Below are positions 49,505-58,399 of a stretch of DNA of 64,000 bases, in pieces. Source of the stretch: Sphingomonadales bacterium UBA2369 (lineage in GTDB: Bacteria > Pseudomonadota > Alphaproteobacteria > Sphingomonadales > Sphingomonadaceae); contig DDTH01000017.1 in NCBI GenBank assembly GCA_002344055.1, forward strand, positions 344 through 64,343, in the 5' to 3' direction. Below the pieces are notes generated by a model, which was not told the origin of the DNA, ran no database searches, and saw only the letters and a program-made list of their open reading frames with translations. The position numbers and the translations under genes are program-made. Numbering within the stretch: position 1 is the stretch's first letter; every line of letters starts with the position of its first letter.

Positions 49505-52165
49505 ATGAGGTTTTTCGTGCGTAGCTTTCGTGTTGTCCTCGCCGCCGCCCTTTGCGGCACGTCCCTCCCCGCGCTCGCGCAGCAGGCCGATCCGCCCGTG
49601 GTGGAACTGCCGACGCGGGAGCCGCCGCTCACGGCGGCGCTGAACCAGGACTCGCCGCCGGCGGGTGCCGGCACGATGGACGCGAGCGCGGAGGCCGATC
49701 AGCCCGCCAATGGCACCGCGCTGACCGATGACGAGGTGCTGGACGGCGAAGATGTCAACGAGATCGTCGTGACCGGCGAGCGCCAGCGCGGCACGGTCGA
49801 CACCGACATTCCCGCCGAAGTCACGCTGAACCCGCGCGAGATCCGCGCGCTGGGTGCCAGCAACGTCGCCGAATTGCTGCAGGCGCTCGCGCCGCAGACC
49901 GGCGGCACGCGCGGGCGCGGCGGCGGCATGCCGGTCGTGCTCGTCAACGGCCGCCGCATCTCCGGCTTCTCCGAAGTGCGCGACCTGCCGCCCGAGGCGA
50001 TCGAGCGGCTCGAAATCTTCCCGGAGGAAGTGGCCCTCCGCTACGGCTATCGCGCCGATCAGCGCGTGGTGAACTTCGTGCTGCGGCGCAATTTCAACGC
50101 CACCACCGTCGAGGCGCAGGGCGGCATGTCGATGGAGGGCGGGCGCGGCACCTCGCGGTTCGACGGCAATTACCTCACCATCAACGGCCCGACACGGACC
50201 AGCTTCGGCGCCCAATATGCCAACCAGTCGGCCCTGCTGGAGAGCCAGCGCGACATCATCCAGGCGACGCCTTCCCTGCCCGGCGCGCGTGACGCGGGCG
50301 ATTTCCGCACCCTGCTGCCGGAAAGCGACACGTACAGCATCAATGCCCAGCACAGCCGCCAGCTCGGCCGGGTCGGCGCGACGATCGACGGCCGCTATAT
50401 CGTCACGCAGACCCGCAGCCTGCTCGGCCTGCCCTCCAACGATCCCAACGCCACCACCGCGCTCGGCCGCGCCAGCGACAGCTATAACGGCACGCTCGGC
50501 CTCGCCCTGAACGGCGATATCGCGCCCTGGCGGTGGAATTTCACCGGCAATTACAGCCGCGTCGAGACCGATACGGTTACCGAACGCCTCGCCGGCACGC
50601 CCGCCGACACGGCCGAGCAGGTCAATCAGGCGCTCACCGCCGGGCTCGTCGTCAACGGCCCGCTGCTGCAGGGCTGGGCCGGGCCTTTGCGCTCCAGCTT
50701 CAGCGCCAACATGGAATTGCGCAGCCTCGACAGCCAGTCCACGCGCTCCGGCGTTTTCCGCGACGTCTCCCTGTCGCGCCAGCGCTTCGAGGGTCAGGCC
50801 AGCTTCGACCTGCCGATCACCTCGACCCGCGAGAATGTCCTCGCCGCGATCGGCGACCTGAGCGCCAACGTCAATTTGAACGTCGAAAGCTATTCGGACT
50901 TCGGCGTGCTGACGACGCTCGGCTACGGCCTGAACTGGCGGCCGACCGAATGGCTCAGCTTCATCGCCTCGGCCACGCATGAGGAAGGCGCGCCGTCCAT
51001 CACCCAGCTCGGCGATCCGGTCATCGCCACGCCGAACGTGCGCATCTTCGATTTCGTGCGCGGCGAGACGGTGGACATCACCCGCATCGACGGCGGCAAT
51101 CCGGCCCTGCTCGCCGACAGCCGCCGCGTGCTGAATTTCGGCGTGAACGTGCGGCCGATGGACGGCCTCTCCATCCGCGCCAATTACACCGAGAACAAGA
51201 TCGACAATCCGATCGCGGGCTTCCCGGCCGCGACCGCGGAGATCGAGGCCGCCTTCCCCGGCCGCTTCGTCCGCGACGGCAATGGCCAGCTGCTCAGCAT
51301 CGACGCCACCCCGATCAATTTCGCCGAGAGCGAGCGCCGCGAACTCCGTTGGGGCATCGATTTCTCCGCCCCCTTCGGCCCGCAGCGTCAGGGCGGACCC
51401 GGCGGCTTCGGCGGCATGTTCGGCGGTCCCGGCGGGCCGGGCGGTCCTGGCGGCCCCGGCGGCCGCCGCGGTCAGAACGCGCCCACGCCCATGCCCCCCG
51501 CCCAGACCGAAGGCGGCCAGCAGCCCGCCGCCGGCCAGACTCCGCCCGCGCAGGGCCAGCAGGCCGAAGGCGCGCCGCCCGAACAGGCCGAACGTCCCCG
51601 CCGCCGTCAGGGCGGTCCCGGCTTCGGCGGTCCCGGCGGCCCCGGCCGTGGCGGCTTCGGCGGACCGGGCATGGGCGGCGGCGGCGGTGGCCGCATGCAG
51701 TTCAGCCTCTTCCACACCTGGCGCCTGGAGGACCGCGTCCTCATCCGTCAGGGTGGCCCGGAGCTCGACTTCCTGAACGGCAGCGCGGCCGGCAGCGGCG
51801 GCGGCACGCCCCAGCATCAGGTGGAATTCCGCGCCGGCCTGTTCCGCGACGGCTTCGGCGGCCGGCTGGAGGTCGACTGGCAGAGCGGCACCCGCGTCAA
51901 CGGCGTGAACGGCAGCGATCTGGAATTCTCGCCGCGCATGAACGTGAACCTCCGCCTGTTCGCCAATCTCGGCCAGCAGCGCGACCTGGTCCGCGCCATC
52001 CCCTTCTTCCGCGGCGCGCGGCTGAGCCTGAACATCGACAATCTCTTCGACCAGCGCGTCGAGGTCCGCGATGCGATGGGCAACACCCCGGTCAACTACC
52101 AACCCTATCTGCTGGACCCGGTCGGCCGCAGCTTTACGATCTCACTGCGCAAACAATTCTTCTAG
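49505..52165 (+). CDS. TonB-dependent receptor with Gly/Pro-rich insert
   Basis: The 886-residue product starts with a signal peptide (MRFFVRSFRVVLAAALCGTS then LPALAQ). The TonB-box-like NEIVVTGER (about 85-93) leads into a plug with ALGASNVAELLQAL and MPVVLVNGRRISGFSEV. A long beta-barrel ends in SFTISLRKQFF, with the expected terminal Phe. An unusual low-complexity stretch at about 625-735 is made of GGPGG/GGFGG runs and Gln/Pro/Ala, interrupting the barrel. The ligand is unknown. Its stop shares CTAG with the terminase gene. Confidence 0.9.
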   Translation: MRFFVRSFRVVLAAALCGTSLPALAQQADPPVVELPTREPPLTAALNQDSPPAGAGTMDASAEADQPANGTALTDDEVLDGEDVNEIVVTGERQRGTVDTDIPAEVTLNPREIRALGASNVAELLQALAPQTGGTRGRGGGMPVVLVNGRRISGFSEVRDLPPEAIERLEIFPEEVALRYGYRADQRVVNFVLRRNFNATTVEAQGGMSMEGGRGTSRFDGNYLTINGPTRTSFGAQYANQSALLESQRDIIQATPSLPGARDAGDFRTLLPESDTYSINAQHSRQLGRVGATIDGRYIVTQTRSLLGLPSNDPNATTALGRASDSYNGTLGLALNGDIAPWRWNFTGNYSRVETDTVTERLAGTPADTAEQVNQALTAGLVVNGPLLQGWAGPLRSSFSANMELRSLDSQSTRSGVFRDVSLSRQRFEGQASFDLPITSTRENVLAAIGDLSANVNLNVESYSDFGVLTTLGYGLNWRPTEWLSFIASATHEEGAPSITQLGDPVIATPNVRIFDFVRGETVDITRIDGGNPALLADSRRVLNFGVNVRPMDGLSIRANYTENKIDNPIAGFPAATAEIEAAFPGRFVRDGNGQLLSIDATPINFAESERRELRWGIDFSAPFGPQRQGGPGGFGGMFGGPGGPGGPGGPGGRRGQNAPTPMPPAQTEGGQQPAAGQTPPAQGQQAEGAPPEQAERPRRRQGGPGFGGPGGPGRGGFGGPGMGGGGGGRMQFSLFHTWRLEDRVLIRQGGPELDFLNGSAAGSGGGTPQHQVEFRAGLFRDGFGGRLEVDWQSGTRVNGVNGSDLEFSPRMNVNLRLFANLGQQRDLVRAIPFFRGARLSLNIDNLFDQRVEVRDAMGNTPVNYQPYLLDPVGRSFTISLRKQFF

Positions 52166-53610
52166 AGCATTCTTACCCGCGCCTCCCCGGCCCGCCCGAT
52201 CAGCTCGTTCAGCGCCCACACACAGGCGTCGGCGCGATCGGGCGAGCCGCCAGCCTTCCCCGCGCCCCGATAGCTCCCGCCCGCCGTCATCCCGTTCAGC
52301 TCATCCTCCAGTTCGGGGAAGGCCCCCGCCAGCTTCACCAGCCCCCGCTCCATCCGCGCCGCGACCGGCTCGGCCCGCGCGCATTTCCCCCGGCTCGCGC
52401 TCACCAGCCGCAGCGGCAGCGCATCGTCCACCCCGTGCAGCACCGAAGCGACCATCTCCCCGCCAACATTCTTCTCGGCCACCACCCGGTCCGCGCCCCA
52501 TTCCGCCGCCGCCCCGGCCACGACCCGCGCCCACCCTTCCGGGCTCTTCCCGGCCACCGAGCGATCGGCCAGCACATAGGCCACCCCGTCCGCGCCAAGC
52601 CCGCACACGACGATCCCGCACGCATCCCCATGCGCCGAAGCCGGAGGATCCACTCCCACCACGATCCGCCGCCAGAACGCCTCCCCCGCCGCGCCCGCAT
52701 CCATCCCCGGATGCCGCTTCAGATAGGGCAGCACCTCCGCCGCCCGCCCCGGCCCGGCAAAATCCCGAGGCAAAGTAATACTTTGCCTCGCTTGCTCCAG
52801 CATCTCCCGCGGAAACAGCGACCCCTCCGGCTCGTCGAACAGCACGCCCTCAAGCTCCTGCCGCCCCAGCCGGGTTCCCGCATACGTCTCCTCCACCCAC
52901 GCCCGGAACGCGGCCGGCAGATGCGCATTCTCCGCGGTCGCGCCCTTGCTCTCCGCGATCCCCGGCATCGCCCGCAGCCGCTTCAGCGCCGCCACCGGCC
53001 GCGGCGTCGTCGTCACAACCAGTTGCGGCCGCTCCCCCAGCCGAAGCCCCATCATCAGATTGTCCAAGGCCCGGTCCGCATGCTCCCATTTCGCTAGCTC
53101 ATCCGCCCAGGCGAAATGATGCTCCGGCCCGCGCAGCCGCTCCGGCGCCGCGGCGGAATAGACGAACGCCTCAGCTCCGCTCGCGAAGGTCACCACCCCC
53201 CGCGTCGGCAGCCAGACCATCTCCTCTTCATCGCCGGAAACCGCCAGCAGCCCGCTCGGCCCCTCGATCATCACCTTGGCGACCTCGTCCACCGTCCCGC
53301 CGACCAGGGCGATCCGCGCCCCCGGAGCCGCACGCGCCCGCGCCAGCACCCATTCCGCCCCGGCCCGCGTCTTCCCGAACCCCCGCCCCGCCATGATCAG
53401 CCAGATCGCCCAGCCCTGCGCGCTCACGCCGCCGTCCTCCGGCAGCATCTGCCCCCCATGCGCCTGCCACCCGAAGAAATCGCCGAGCATCGACCGCTGC
53501 ACCGGCCCCGGCAGCCCGCCCACGAACCGCTCCCAGAGCGCCACGTCCGACCCGCAGACGCGCGCGCCCTCCCGGAGCAACGCCCCGGCGTCCCAATCCG
53601 CAGATCTCAT
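52162..53610 (-). CDS. Phage/GTA-type large terminase (DNA-packaging ATPase)
   Basis: The 482-residue product has Walker A MAGRGFGKTRAGAEWV (about 73-88), an acidic Walker B (HHFAWADELAKWE) and a nuclease-like C-terminal half with VVGVDPPASAHGD and SPDRADACVWAL. This is the layout of terminase large subunits such as those of gene transfer agents. It should drive DNA packaging. No portal, capsid or tail genes follow; the opposite-strand TonB-receptor gene starts at its stop. Confidence 0.88.
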   Translation of the reverse strand: MRSADWDAGALLREGARVCGSDVALWERFVGGLPGPVQRSMLGDFFGWQAHGGQMLPEDGGVSAQGWAIWLIMAGRGFGKTRAGAEWVLARARAAPGARIALVGGTVDEVAKVMIEGPSGLLAVSGDEEEMVWLPTRGVVTFASGAEAFVYSAAAPERLRGPEHHFAWADELAKWEHADRALDNLMMGLRLGERPQLVVTTTPRPVAALKRLRAMPGIAESKGATAENAHLPAAFRAWVEETYAGTRLGRQELEGVLFDEPEGSLFPREMLEQARQSITLPRDFAGPGRAAEVLPYLKRHPGMDAGAAGEAFWRRIVVGVDPPASAHGDACGIVVCGLGADGVAYVLADRSVAGKSPEGWARVVAGAAAEWGADRVVAEKNVGGEMVASVLHGVDDALPLRLVSASRGKCARAEPVAARMERGLVKLAGAFPELEDELNGMTAGGSYRGAGKAGGSPDRADACVWALNELIGRAGEARVRML

Positions 53611-53655
53611 GCATCACCCCGCTCGTGCGCCCGCGCGCAGCGCAAGAAAATCGTC

Positions 53656-53833
53656 CACGCGGAGGCGCGGAGAAGAAGAAGAGGCGCGGAGAAGAAGATT
53701 GATCTCACGCGAAGCCGCGAAGACGCAGAAAAAGGCGGCAAAGCCGCCCTTCAAACCCTCCCGCTCCCGGGGACCCGTTGCTACTCAGGAGCCGCCCTCC
53801 GCGCCTCCCTTTTCTTCTCCGCGTCTCCGCGTG
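53656..53833. repeat. Interspersed inverted repeat between the terminase genes
   Basis: CACGCGGAGGCGCGGAGAAG at the left (53656 onward, with a second GGCGCGGAGAAGAAG copy) is mirrored by CTTCTCCGCGTCTCCGCGTG at the right (ending 53833). The whole block can fold into one long hairpin. It separates the small and large terminase genes by over 240 bp. Confidence 0.75.
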
Positions 53834-53853
53834 AACGACTCTGCCTTCTTCAC

Positions 53854-54429
53854 CTATCCCGCCTGAGTCCCCGGCGCTGGCGGCTCAAATCGCACCCCAA
53901 ACACCACCAGCCTCTTCACCAGCGCCGCCCGCACCTCCTCGTTCGAAGCCGTCCGCGGCTGCCGCCCCTGCTTGCGCGCCACGCCGAACGGCGAAGGCCC
54001 GTCCCCGCCTTTGCCCGGCACCGATCCGCGATGCTGCCGCAGCAGCGCGATCCGCTCCATCGGGTCCCGCTCTTGCATCTCCGGCACCTCCCAGTCGCCG
54101 TCGATGTCGAACGTGTCGGGATCGATCTTCGTCTCCACGCTCTGCGCCTCCACCCGCGCATAGCCCTGCGCCAGCGCCCGGTCCCACCCCTCGGCAAAGG
54201 CCGGGTCGCTCATCCGGTGCTTGAACACGGTCTGATAGGCGATGCCCGTCACGCGCGCCGCGAACGCGATGTTCGCGGTCGCCGCGAACCATTCCAGAAA
54301 CTCGGTCTTCATCGCCTTGTCGAACAACTTGCGCCCACCCGGCTGCACGATCTGCACCCGGCGATTCTTGGCGCTGGCGATCCGCGCGCCCTTGGCCGCC
54401 TGCCCCGTCCGCTTCTTCCGCTCCGCCAT
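53854..54429 (-). CDS. Putative small terminase subunit
   Basis: The 191-residue product begins MAERKKRTGQAAKGARIASA. It has an HTH-like segment (FAARVTGIAYQTVFKHRMSD then PAFAEGWDRALAQGYARVE) at about 55-95, resembling terminase small subunits, and a charged C-terminus. GAGGAGAG precedes ATG 54429. Its position just upstream of the large terminase supports the call. Pairing them as a gene-transfer-agent remnant is inference. Confidence 0.65.
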   Translation of the reverse strand: MAERKKRTGQAAKGARIASAKNRRVQIVQPGGRKLFDKAMKTEFLEWFAATANIAFAARVTGIAYQTVFKHRMSDPAFAEGWDRALAQGYARVEAQSVETKIDPDTFDIDGDWEVPEMQERDPMERIALLRQHRGSVPGKGGDGPSPFGVARKQGRQPRTASNEEVRAALVKRLVVFGVRFEPPAPGTQAG

Positions 54430-54501
54430 TGCACTCTCTCCTCTTCCGCACACGAAAAAGGGCCGCGAAGCCCATGCTCCACGACCCACCTAAAACTCGT
54501 C

Positions 54502-54522
54502 ATCCCGGACTTGATCCGGGAT
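54502..54522. repeat. Short palindromic repeat
   Basis: ATCCCGGA (54502-54509) and TCCGGGAT (54515-54522) form a perfect hairpin, a common alphaproteobacterial interspersed motif. It marks the left edge of the AT-richer island that begins just beyond. Confidence 0.6.
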
Positions 54523-54642
54523 CTACCTTCACGTTCCCAGCTTGAGGATATTTACCAGATCAGCGTCACGCTGTCAAGGAAAATAACCAAATCGGCAATT
54601 TACGAATCTGGCTTTGGGGTTACGTAAGGTGAAAAGTTTCTC

Positions 54643-55515
54643 CTAGCCTACTACTTGCGGCGGCAGTTCGGATTTAAGTTTATGTGGGCCGACCGTGCCC
54701 CCGCACGGTTCCAACCACGTTTGGATCACCAGTTCTTCGGTCTGGATTCGGTGTGCGGAACTAGCTGCGAGCACGCTCGCGCGTCCGACAACCTGCTGCC
54801 GACCGACACCATCGTATATCTCACGGATCGAGACATGGTTGGCATTTGTCACAAGTACCCGAGCCCCACGGGCCGAGGCGCGAACGACAGCATCGCGCAG
54901 TCGCAGTTGATCCTCCCACGAAAAGATCTTGTCGTTGTATTTTAGGAAGCCATTGAGATTGTGTTTCACGGTGTACGGTGGATCTACGAACACGAAGTCG
55001 CCATCGCCCGACGAATCCAAAGTTACCTCGAAATCCTGATTTCGGATCTCGACGCCTGACAGCATCAAACTCACTTTCTCAAAGTCATCACTCGGCAAAA
55101 CCACGTTGGTCTTTGTCCCGATCGGCACATTAAACTCATTCTTACGGTTGACTCGATAAAGGCCGTTCCAGCACGTCCTGTTCAGGTACATGAACCATAC
55201 CGCACGTTCGATAGGCTCGTCGGGCTTAGCGGCTCTCACACTATAGTAATACAGCTTGTCGTGCAGCCGATGATGCTCAGCCAAGCGCTCAGCGATGTCT
55301 TCCGGAGCGTCGCGAATCGCACGATAACAATTGATCAGATCCGGATTCAGATCCGAAAGAAGCGCCTTGGTGGGCCTCAAAGCGAAAAACACCGCTCCAC
55401 TTCCAAGGAAGGGTTCGACGTACCGGTCATGGTTGGACGGGATCAGGTTGAGAAATCTGTCCGCGAACCAACGCTTTCCGCCCGCCCATTTAAGGAATGG
55501 TGCCGTCTCACTCAT
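54643..55515 (-). CDS. Dam-family DNA adenine methyltransferase
   Basis: The 290-residue product has FLKWAGGK (7-14) and EPFLGSGAVFF (35-45) for SAM binding, and the catalytic DPPY (178-181), the alpha-class N6-adenine layout of Dam and DpnM. The specificity cannot be read from sequence. It is the last gene of a tightly coupled three-gene operon: its ATG overlaps the preceding stop by 4 nt. No adjacent restriction endonuclease is recognisable. Base composition is clearly less GC-rich than flanking core genes, suggesting transfer. Confidence 0.92.
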   Translation of the reverse strand: MSETAPFLKWAGGKRWFADRFLNLIPSNHDRYVEPFLGSGAVFFALRPTKALLSDLNPDLINCYRAIRDAPEDIAERLAEHHRLHDKLYYYSVRAAKPDEPIERAVWFMYLNRTCWNGLYRVNRKNEFNVPIGTKTNVVLPSDDFEKVSLMLSGVEIRNQDFEVTLDSSGDGDFVFVDPPYTVKHNLNGFLKYNDKIFSWEDQLRLRDAVVRASARGARVLVTNANHVSIREIYDGVGRQQVVGRASVLAASSAHRIQTEELVIQTWLEPCGGTVGPHKLKSELPPQVVG

Positions 55516-56861
55516 GCCGGACAGAGGCCCCAGAGACCAACGCGCTCATGGCTTGCCAGAACGTTCACCCGGCCGAATGCCCCATAGGCAATCGCGTTCA
55601 TAGTTTCAAAACTGGCGGGGTCGTCAGATTCGATTTCCGCCGCCTCTCGCAGCCCGTCTTCAATGTCAGCCCAAAGGTCGGTGAGCGCCGTGGGCGGAGT
55701 TCCAGGCTTCCAAAGTCCACGAGCCTCTCCCAGCTTCTGCCACCAGAACGACAGCTTGGTAGCGTCGAAGCCCGCTTGGTGCAGCAGGCCGTTGGCTGAC
55801 CCCGTTGCCACACGCAACAACAGCACAGCGCGTGACATCACAGCGAAAGCGTCAGACTGGGGTGTGCCAGGGCGCATGCCCGAATAGCGGAAGATGAGCG
55901 GGTCATCGGCGGCGCTCTGCCGCAGCAGAAACATCTTCAGTCGCACTTCTGCGCTGGTAGCCAAGCTCTGTGCCGAAACTGTCGCCTCGACTAACGCGAC
56001 GTAGGCTGGATCCGCAGCTGTGGCCTCATTTCCGGTGAGTCCGAGATGATAGCGCTCAATTGCCAGTCGCAAAATATGTCGGTCGATCTGCTCGAAGCTC
56101 GAGGTCGCACTTGGCTCTAGTGTGCTCCACATATCGCGGACGAACTCAAACCCATCTTTGGCGTTCATTTCCCACGTCGTGGGTACCCCGTCCGGCCGAT
56201 AGCTAGACTCGTTACGAGCCTCTCGATCTTTGGTCGCCAGCCCGAGATCCATGCCCCATTGCATGAACCAAGCTTTCGCCTGCGGGGCAAGCGTGCCGGC
56301 ACCCCCTTGCGCATGAAACCACTCATCAAGCGTGCGCCCCTCCGGTCGAATAAGCTGCGCAAACAAAGCACCAGACGAGGGGAGTTGCGACCATTCCTCC
56401 AGCGCCAGCCAAGCCATCACATGTGTGCCTTGGCCGAAGCGCAGCTTGCTCGTCGTGTTGGCTGTCGGCACTACAAAATGTTGGCTGTTGAAGATGCCAA
56501 TCCCAGCGCTTGCCAGCAACGACATTGCCGCGCGCAACTCGGCATAATAGGCAAGATGCAGGGCTCGGTGTGTGTCCCCGGCGAGCAAGCAAGCAACCGA
56601 TCGGCCAAGATAGCTCCAGCCGTCGTTCGAGTGCAGCGCAACGCTGGCCGCGATGTATTGGGCAAGGTTGCGTTTGCGTTGGGCTGTGGCAGGCAACGCC
56701 TTCTTCAACCGAGCGACAACGTCCTGCGCATAATAGTTAGATTTTCCGATCCAAGTCGATCGCTTGAGGAACGGCTTAAGGCCCTTGGTCGTCAGCTCCA
56801 TCTGCGAGCGCATCAGGGCATTGATTGCGGCCTTGTCGAGAGCGTGAAGTGCCACCGTCAC
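55512..56861 (-). CDS. Unrecognised 449-residue protein of the DGQHR operon
   Basis: The product is soluble and mostly helical, with no signal peptide or transmembrane segment. Near residue 100, RALHLAYYAELRAAMSLLAS and a following His (about 128) resemble the YYA-x-x-x-A-x-x-LLA helix of HEPN-type proteins, but the classical R-x4-6-H RNase motif is not clear. I cannot name a family. It is coupled by ATGA overlaps to both the DGQHR gene upstream and the methylase downstream, so it should work with them. Confidence 0.8.
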   Translation of the reverse strand: MTVALHALDKAAINALMRSQMELTTKGLKPFLKRSTWIGKSNYYAQDVVARLKKALPATAQRKRNLAQYIAASVALHSNDGWSYLGRSVACLLAGDTHRALHLAYYAELRAAMSLLASAGIGIFNSQHFVVPTANTTSKLRFGQGTHVMAWLALEEWSQLPSSGALFAQLIRPEGRTLDEWFHAQGGAGTLAPQAKAWFMQWGMDLGLATKDREARNESSYRPDGVPTTWEMNAKDGFEFVRDMWSTLEPSATSSFEQIDRHILRLAIERYHLGLTGNEATAADPAYVALVEATVSAQSLATSAEVRLKMFLLRQSAADDPLIFRYSGMRPGTPQSDAFAVMSRAVLLLRVATGSANGLLHQAGFDATKLSFWWQKLGEARGLWKPGTPPTALTDLWADIEDGLREAAEIESDDPASFETMNAIAYGAFGRVNVLASHERVGLWGLCPA

Positions 56862-58399
56862 GAACGGCCGAGCAATCGCTTGGCAGCCTCGCCGTGACCG
56901 CCATCAGACGAAGACAGGTGCTCAAGCAGCTGGGTCCGCAATTCCTTATATCCGCCGCTACCACGAAACACGAGCTTGGCGCGCCGCTTCGGCTCGTCGA
57001 GGCCCGGCGTCGAACTGGTGCGCCAGTCAAAAGAGGCCAGCTCTTTGCCGATCGAAGTGACGAAGCCCGCGAAGTCTTGTGTTGCCAAGCCCTGAAGGGC
57101 GCTTTCAACGGCAGCAATCGGATTAGCACTCGACTGCTCGTCCGGCCGCCAGATATTCATCTTGAGCGCGCTTGCCTGCTCGTAGCAGAGGTCGTTGACG
57201 ACGTGTAGAAACCCCCGCACACCCTGATCGGTCGTGATTAATGAGTGAGCACCGAAAAAGGCTAGATCGTCACCGGCTTTGATATCCTCGACACGTGCGA
57301 CTTTGTCGTTGCCAGCTTTCGGCGGATGGCGAAGATTTTCGGCCCACGCGTCCTTTGAGGCAGCAACTGCATCCGCAAATTTGCGCCATGCGAAAATCAG
57401 GAATGCCGCCTGCTGGGCACGGCTCCAACCGAGCACCTCACCCTCACTTTTCGACCGGCCGCCAAACAACCCTCCGCTCGTGCTGGAGCGGCGGTCCCAA
57501 GATCGAACAAAGGTCGCCGTCAATGACTTAATCCACGCACTCTGCGTCACCCACCGGTTCTGTCGCTCGCCCAGCATGTTAATTCGATCGTACCAAGGGC
57601 TGTCGGGATAGGACCACAAGATTTCAGTGAGCTCTTGCGCTCGAGTCTCCCGATAGATGAGGTGCCCTTCGGCCCGGTCGAGCCAATCTTCGTTGCGTAA
57701 CAGCGGATACAGGTCGAATGCCAAGCTAGGGTTGATCCGCTTAGGCTTTATGTTGATCGTCCAGAACAGATAGGCTTGCCAACTAATGTCGAGGCCGACG
57801 AAAGCTACGACCGGCAGTTGAAAATTCTCGAGCTTCGATGCGCCGTCAAATGCCCAAAGGCGGTGCTGGCCGTCGATCACTTCGAACGGTGGCAAACGAG
57901 AGGGCTCCCAATCGGCGCTCCATTTGTCATAAGGAAGTTGGAGATGAGGCTGCCCATCGACTTGAACGATCGAGGCAAGATCCGCGTCCGCGATGGTGTT
58001 ACCGTTACGGATGGCACCCTTTGTCAAGATGTTGAGTACGATGGCCGTCGGAAGCCAGCCAGGCTTACGGAGGTCGTTGAACTCAGCGCTCGCGCGCTTC
58101 GCTTCGCTTAGCGTTGACCAAGGAAAACCAAATTCGACAAAGCGGCCAATCTCCTCGGAGCGCTCGGGGTCGTGCTGGCGCTGTATCCCAAGATCTTCAG
58201 TTCGCGGCGCTGCATCCTGAGCTACACGCCGCACAATGCCTGATAGACTGCGCAGTTCGCGCGCAGGGAGCGATATTAAATAGAAGTGATTTTCGGGCTT
58301 GGCACGATGTTCTTTCGCGTCGAAGTCAATCTTCTCCCAGCCCTGCATCCATTGGTTAACCGTAAGCGCCGGTACCTGCCGAGGTTTCGATTGACTCAC
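56858..58399 (-). CDS. DGQHR-domain protein (DndB-like)
   Basis: The 513-residue product contains FEVIDGQHRLWAF (DGQHR at 176-180), the signature of the DGQHR/DndB/DpdB-type superfamily. A ParB-like early region (QRQHDPERSEEIGRFVEF) and a large C-terminal part follow. Family members are found with DNA phosphorothioation (as the regulator DndB), 7-deazaguanine DNA modification and other defence loci. This is the first gene of the operon. The role of this copy, regulator, nuclease or scaffold, is unknown. Confidence 0.85.
   Translation of the reverse strand: MSQSKPRQVPALTVNQWMQGWEKIDFDAKEHRAKPENHFYLISLPARELRSLSGIVRRVAQDAAPRTEDLGIQRQHDPERSEEIGRFVEFGFPWSTLSEAKRASAEFNDLRKPGWLPTAIVLNILTKGAIRNGNTIADADLASIVQVDGQPHLQLPYDKWSADWEPSRLPPFEVIDGQHRLWAFDGASKLENFQLPVVAFVGLDISWQAYLFWTINIKPKRINPSLAFDLYPLLRNEDWLDRAEGHLIYRETRAQELTEILWSYPDSPWYDRINMLGERQNRWVTQSAWIKSLTATFVRSWDRRSSTSGGLFGGRSKSEGEVLGWSRAQQAAFLIFAWRKFADAVAASKDAWAENLRHPPKAGNDKVARVEDIKAGDDLAFFGAHSLITTDQGVRGFLHVVNDLCYEQASALKMNIWRPDEQSSANPIAAVESALQGLATQDFAGFVTSIGKELASFDWRTSSTPGLDEPKRRAKLVFRGSGGYKELRTQLLEHLSSSDGGHGEAAKRLLGRS

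Noticed and set aside
49454..52102. 882-codon open frame opposite the TonB receptor
   Set aside because: It is a low-complexity shadow; the sense frame has a signal peptide, plug and terminal Phe.
54643..58399. A complete Dnd phosphorothioation system
   Set aside because: No DndA, C, D or E homologues (cysteine desulfurase, PAPS-reductase-like, ATPase) are present, only the DGQHR-domain protein.
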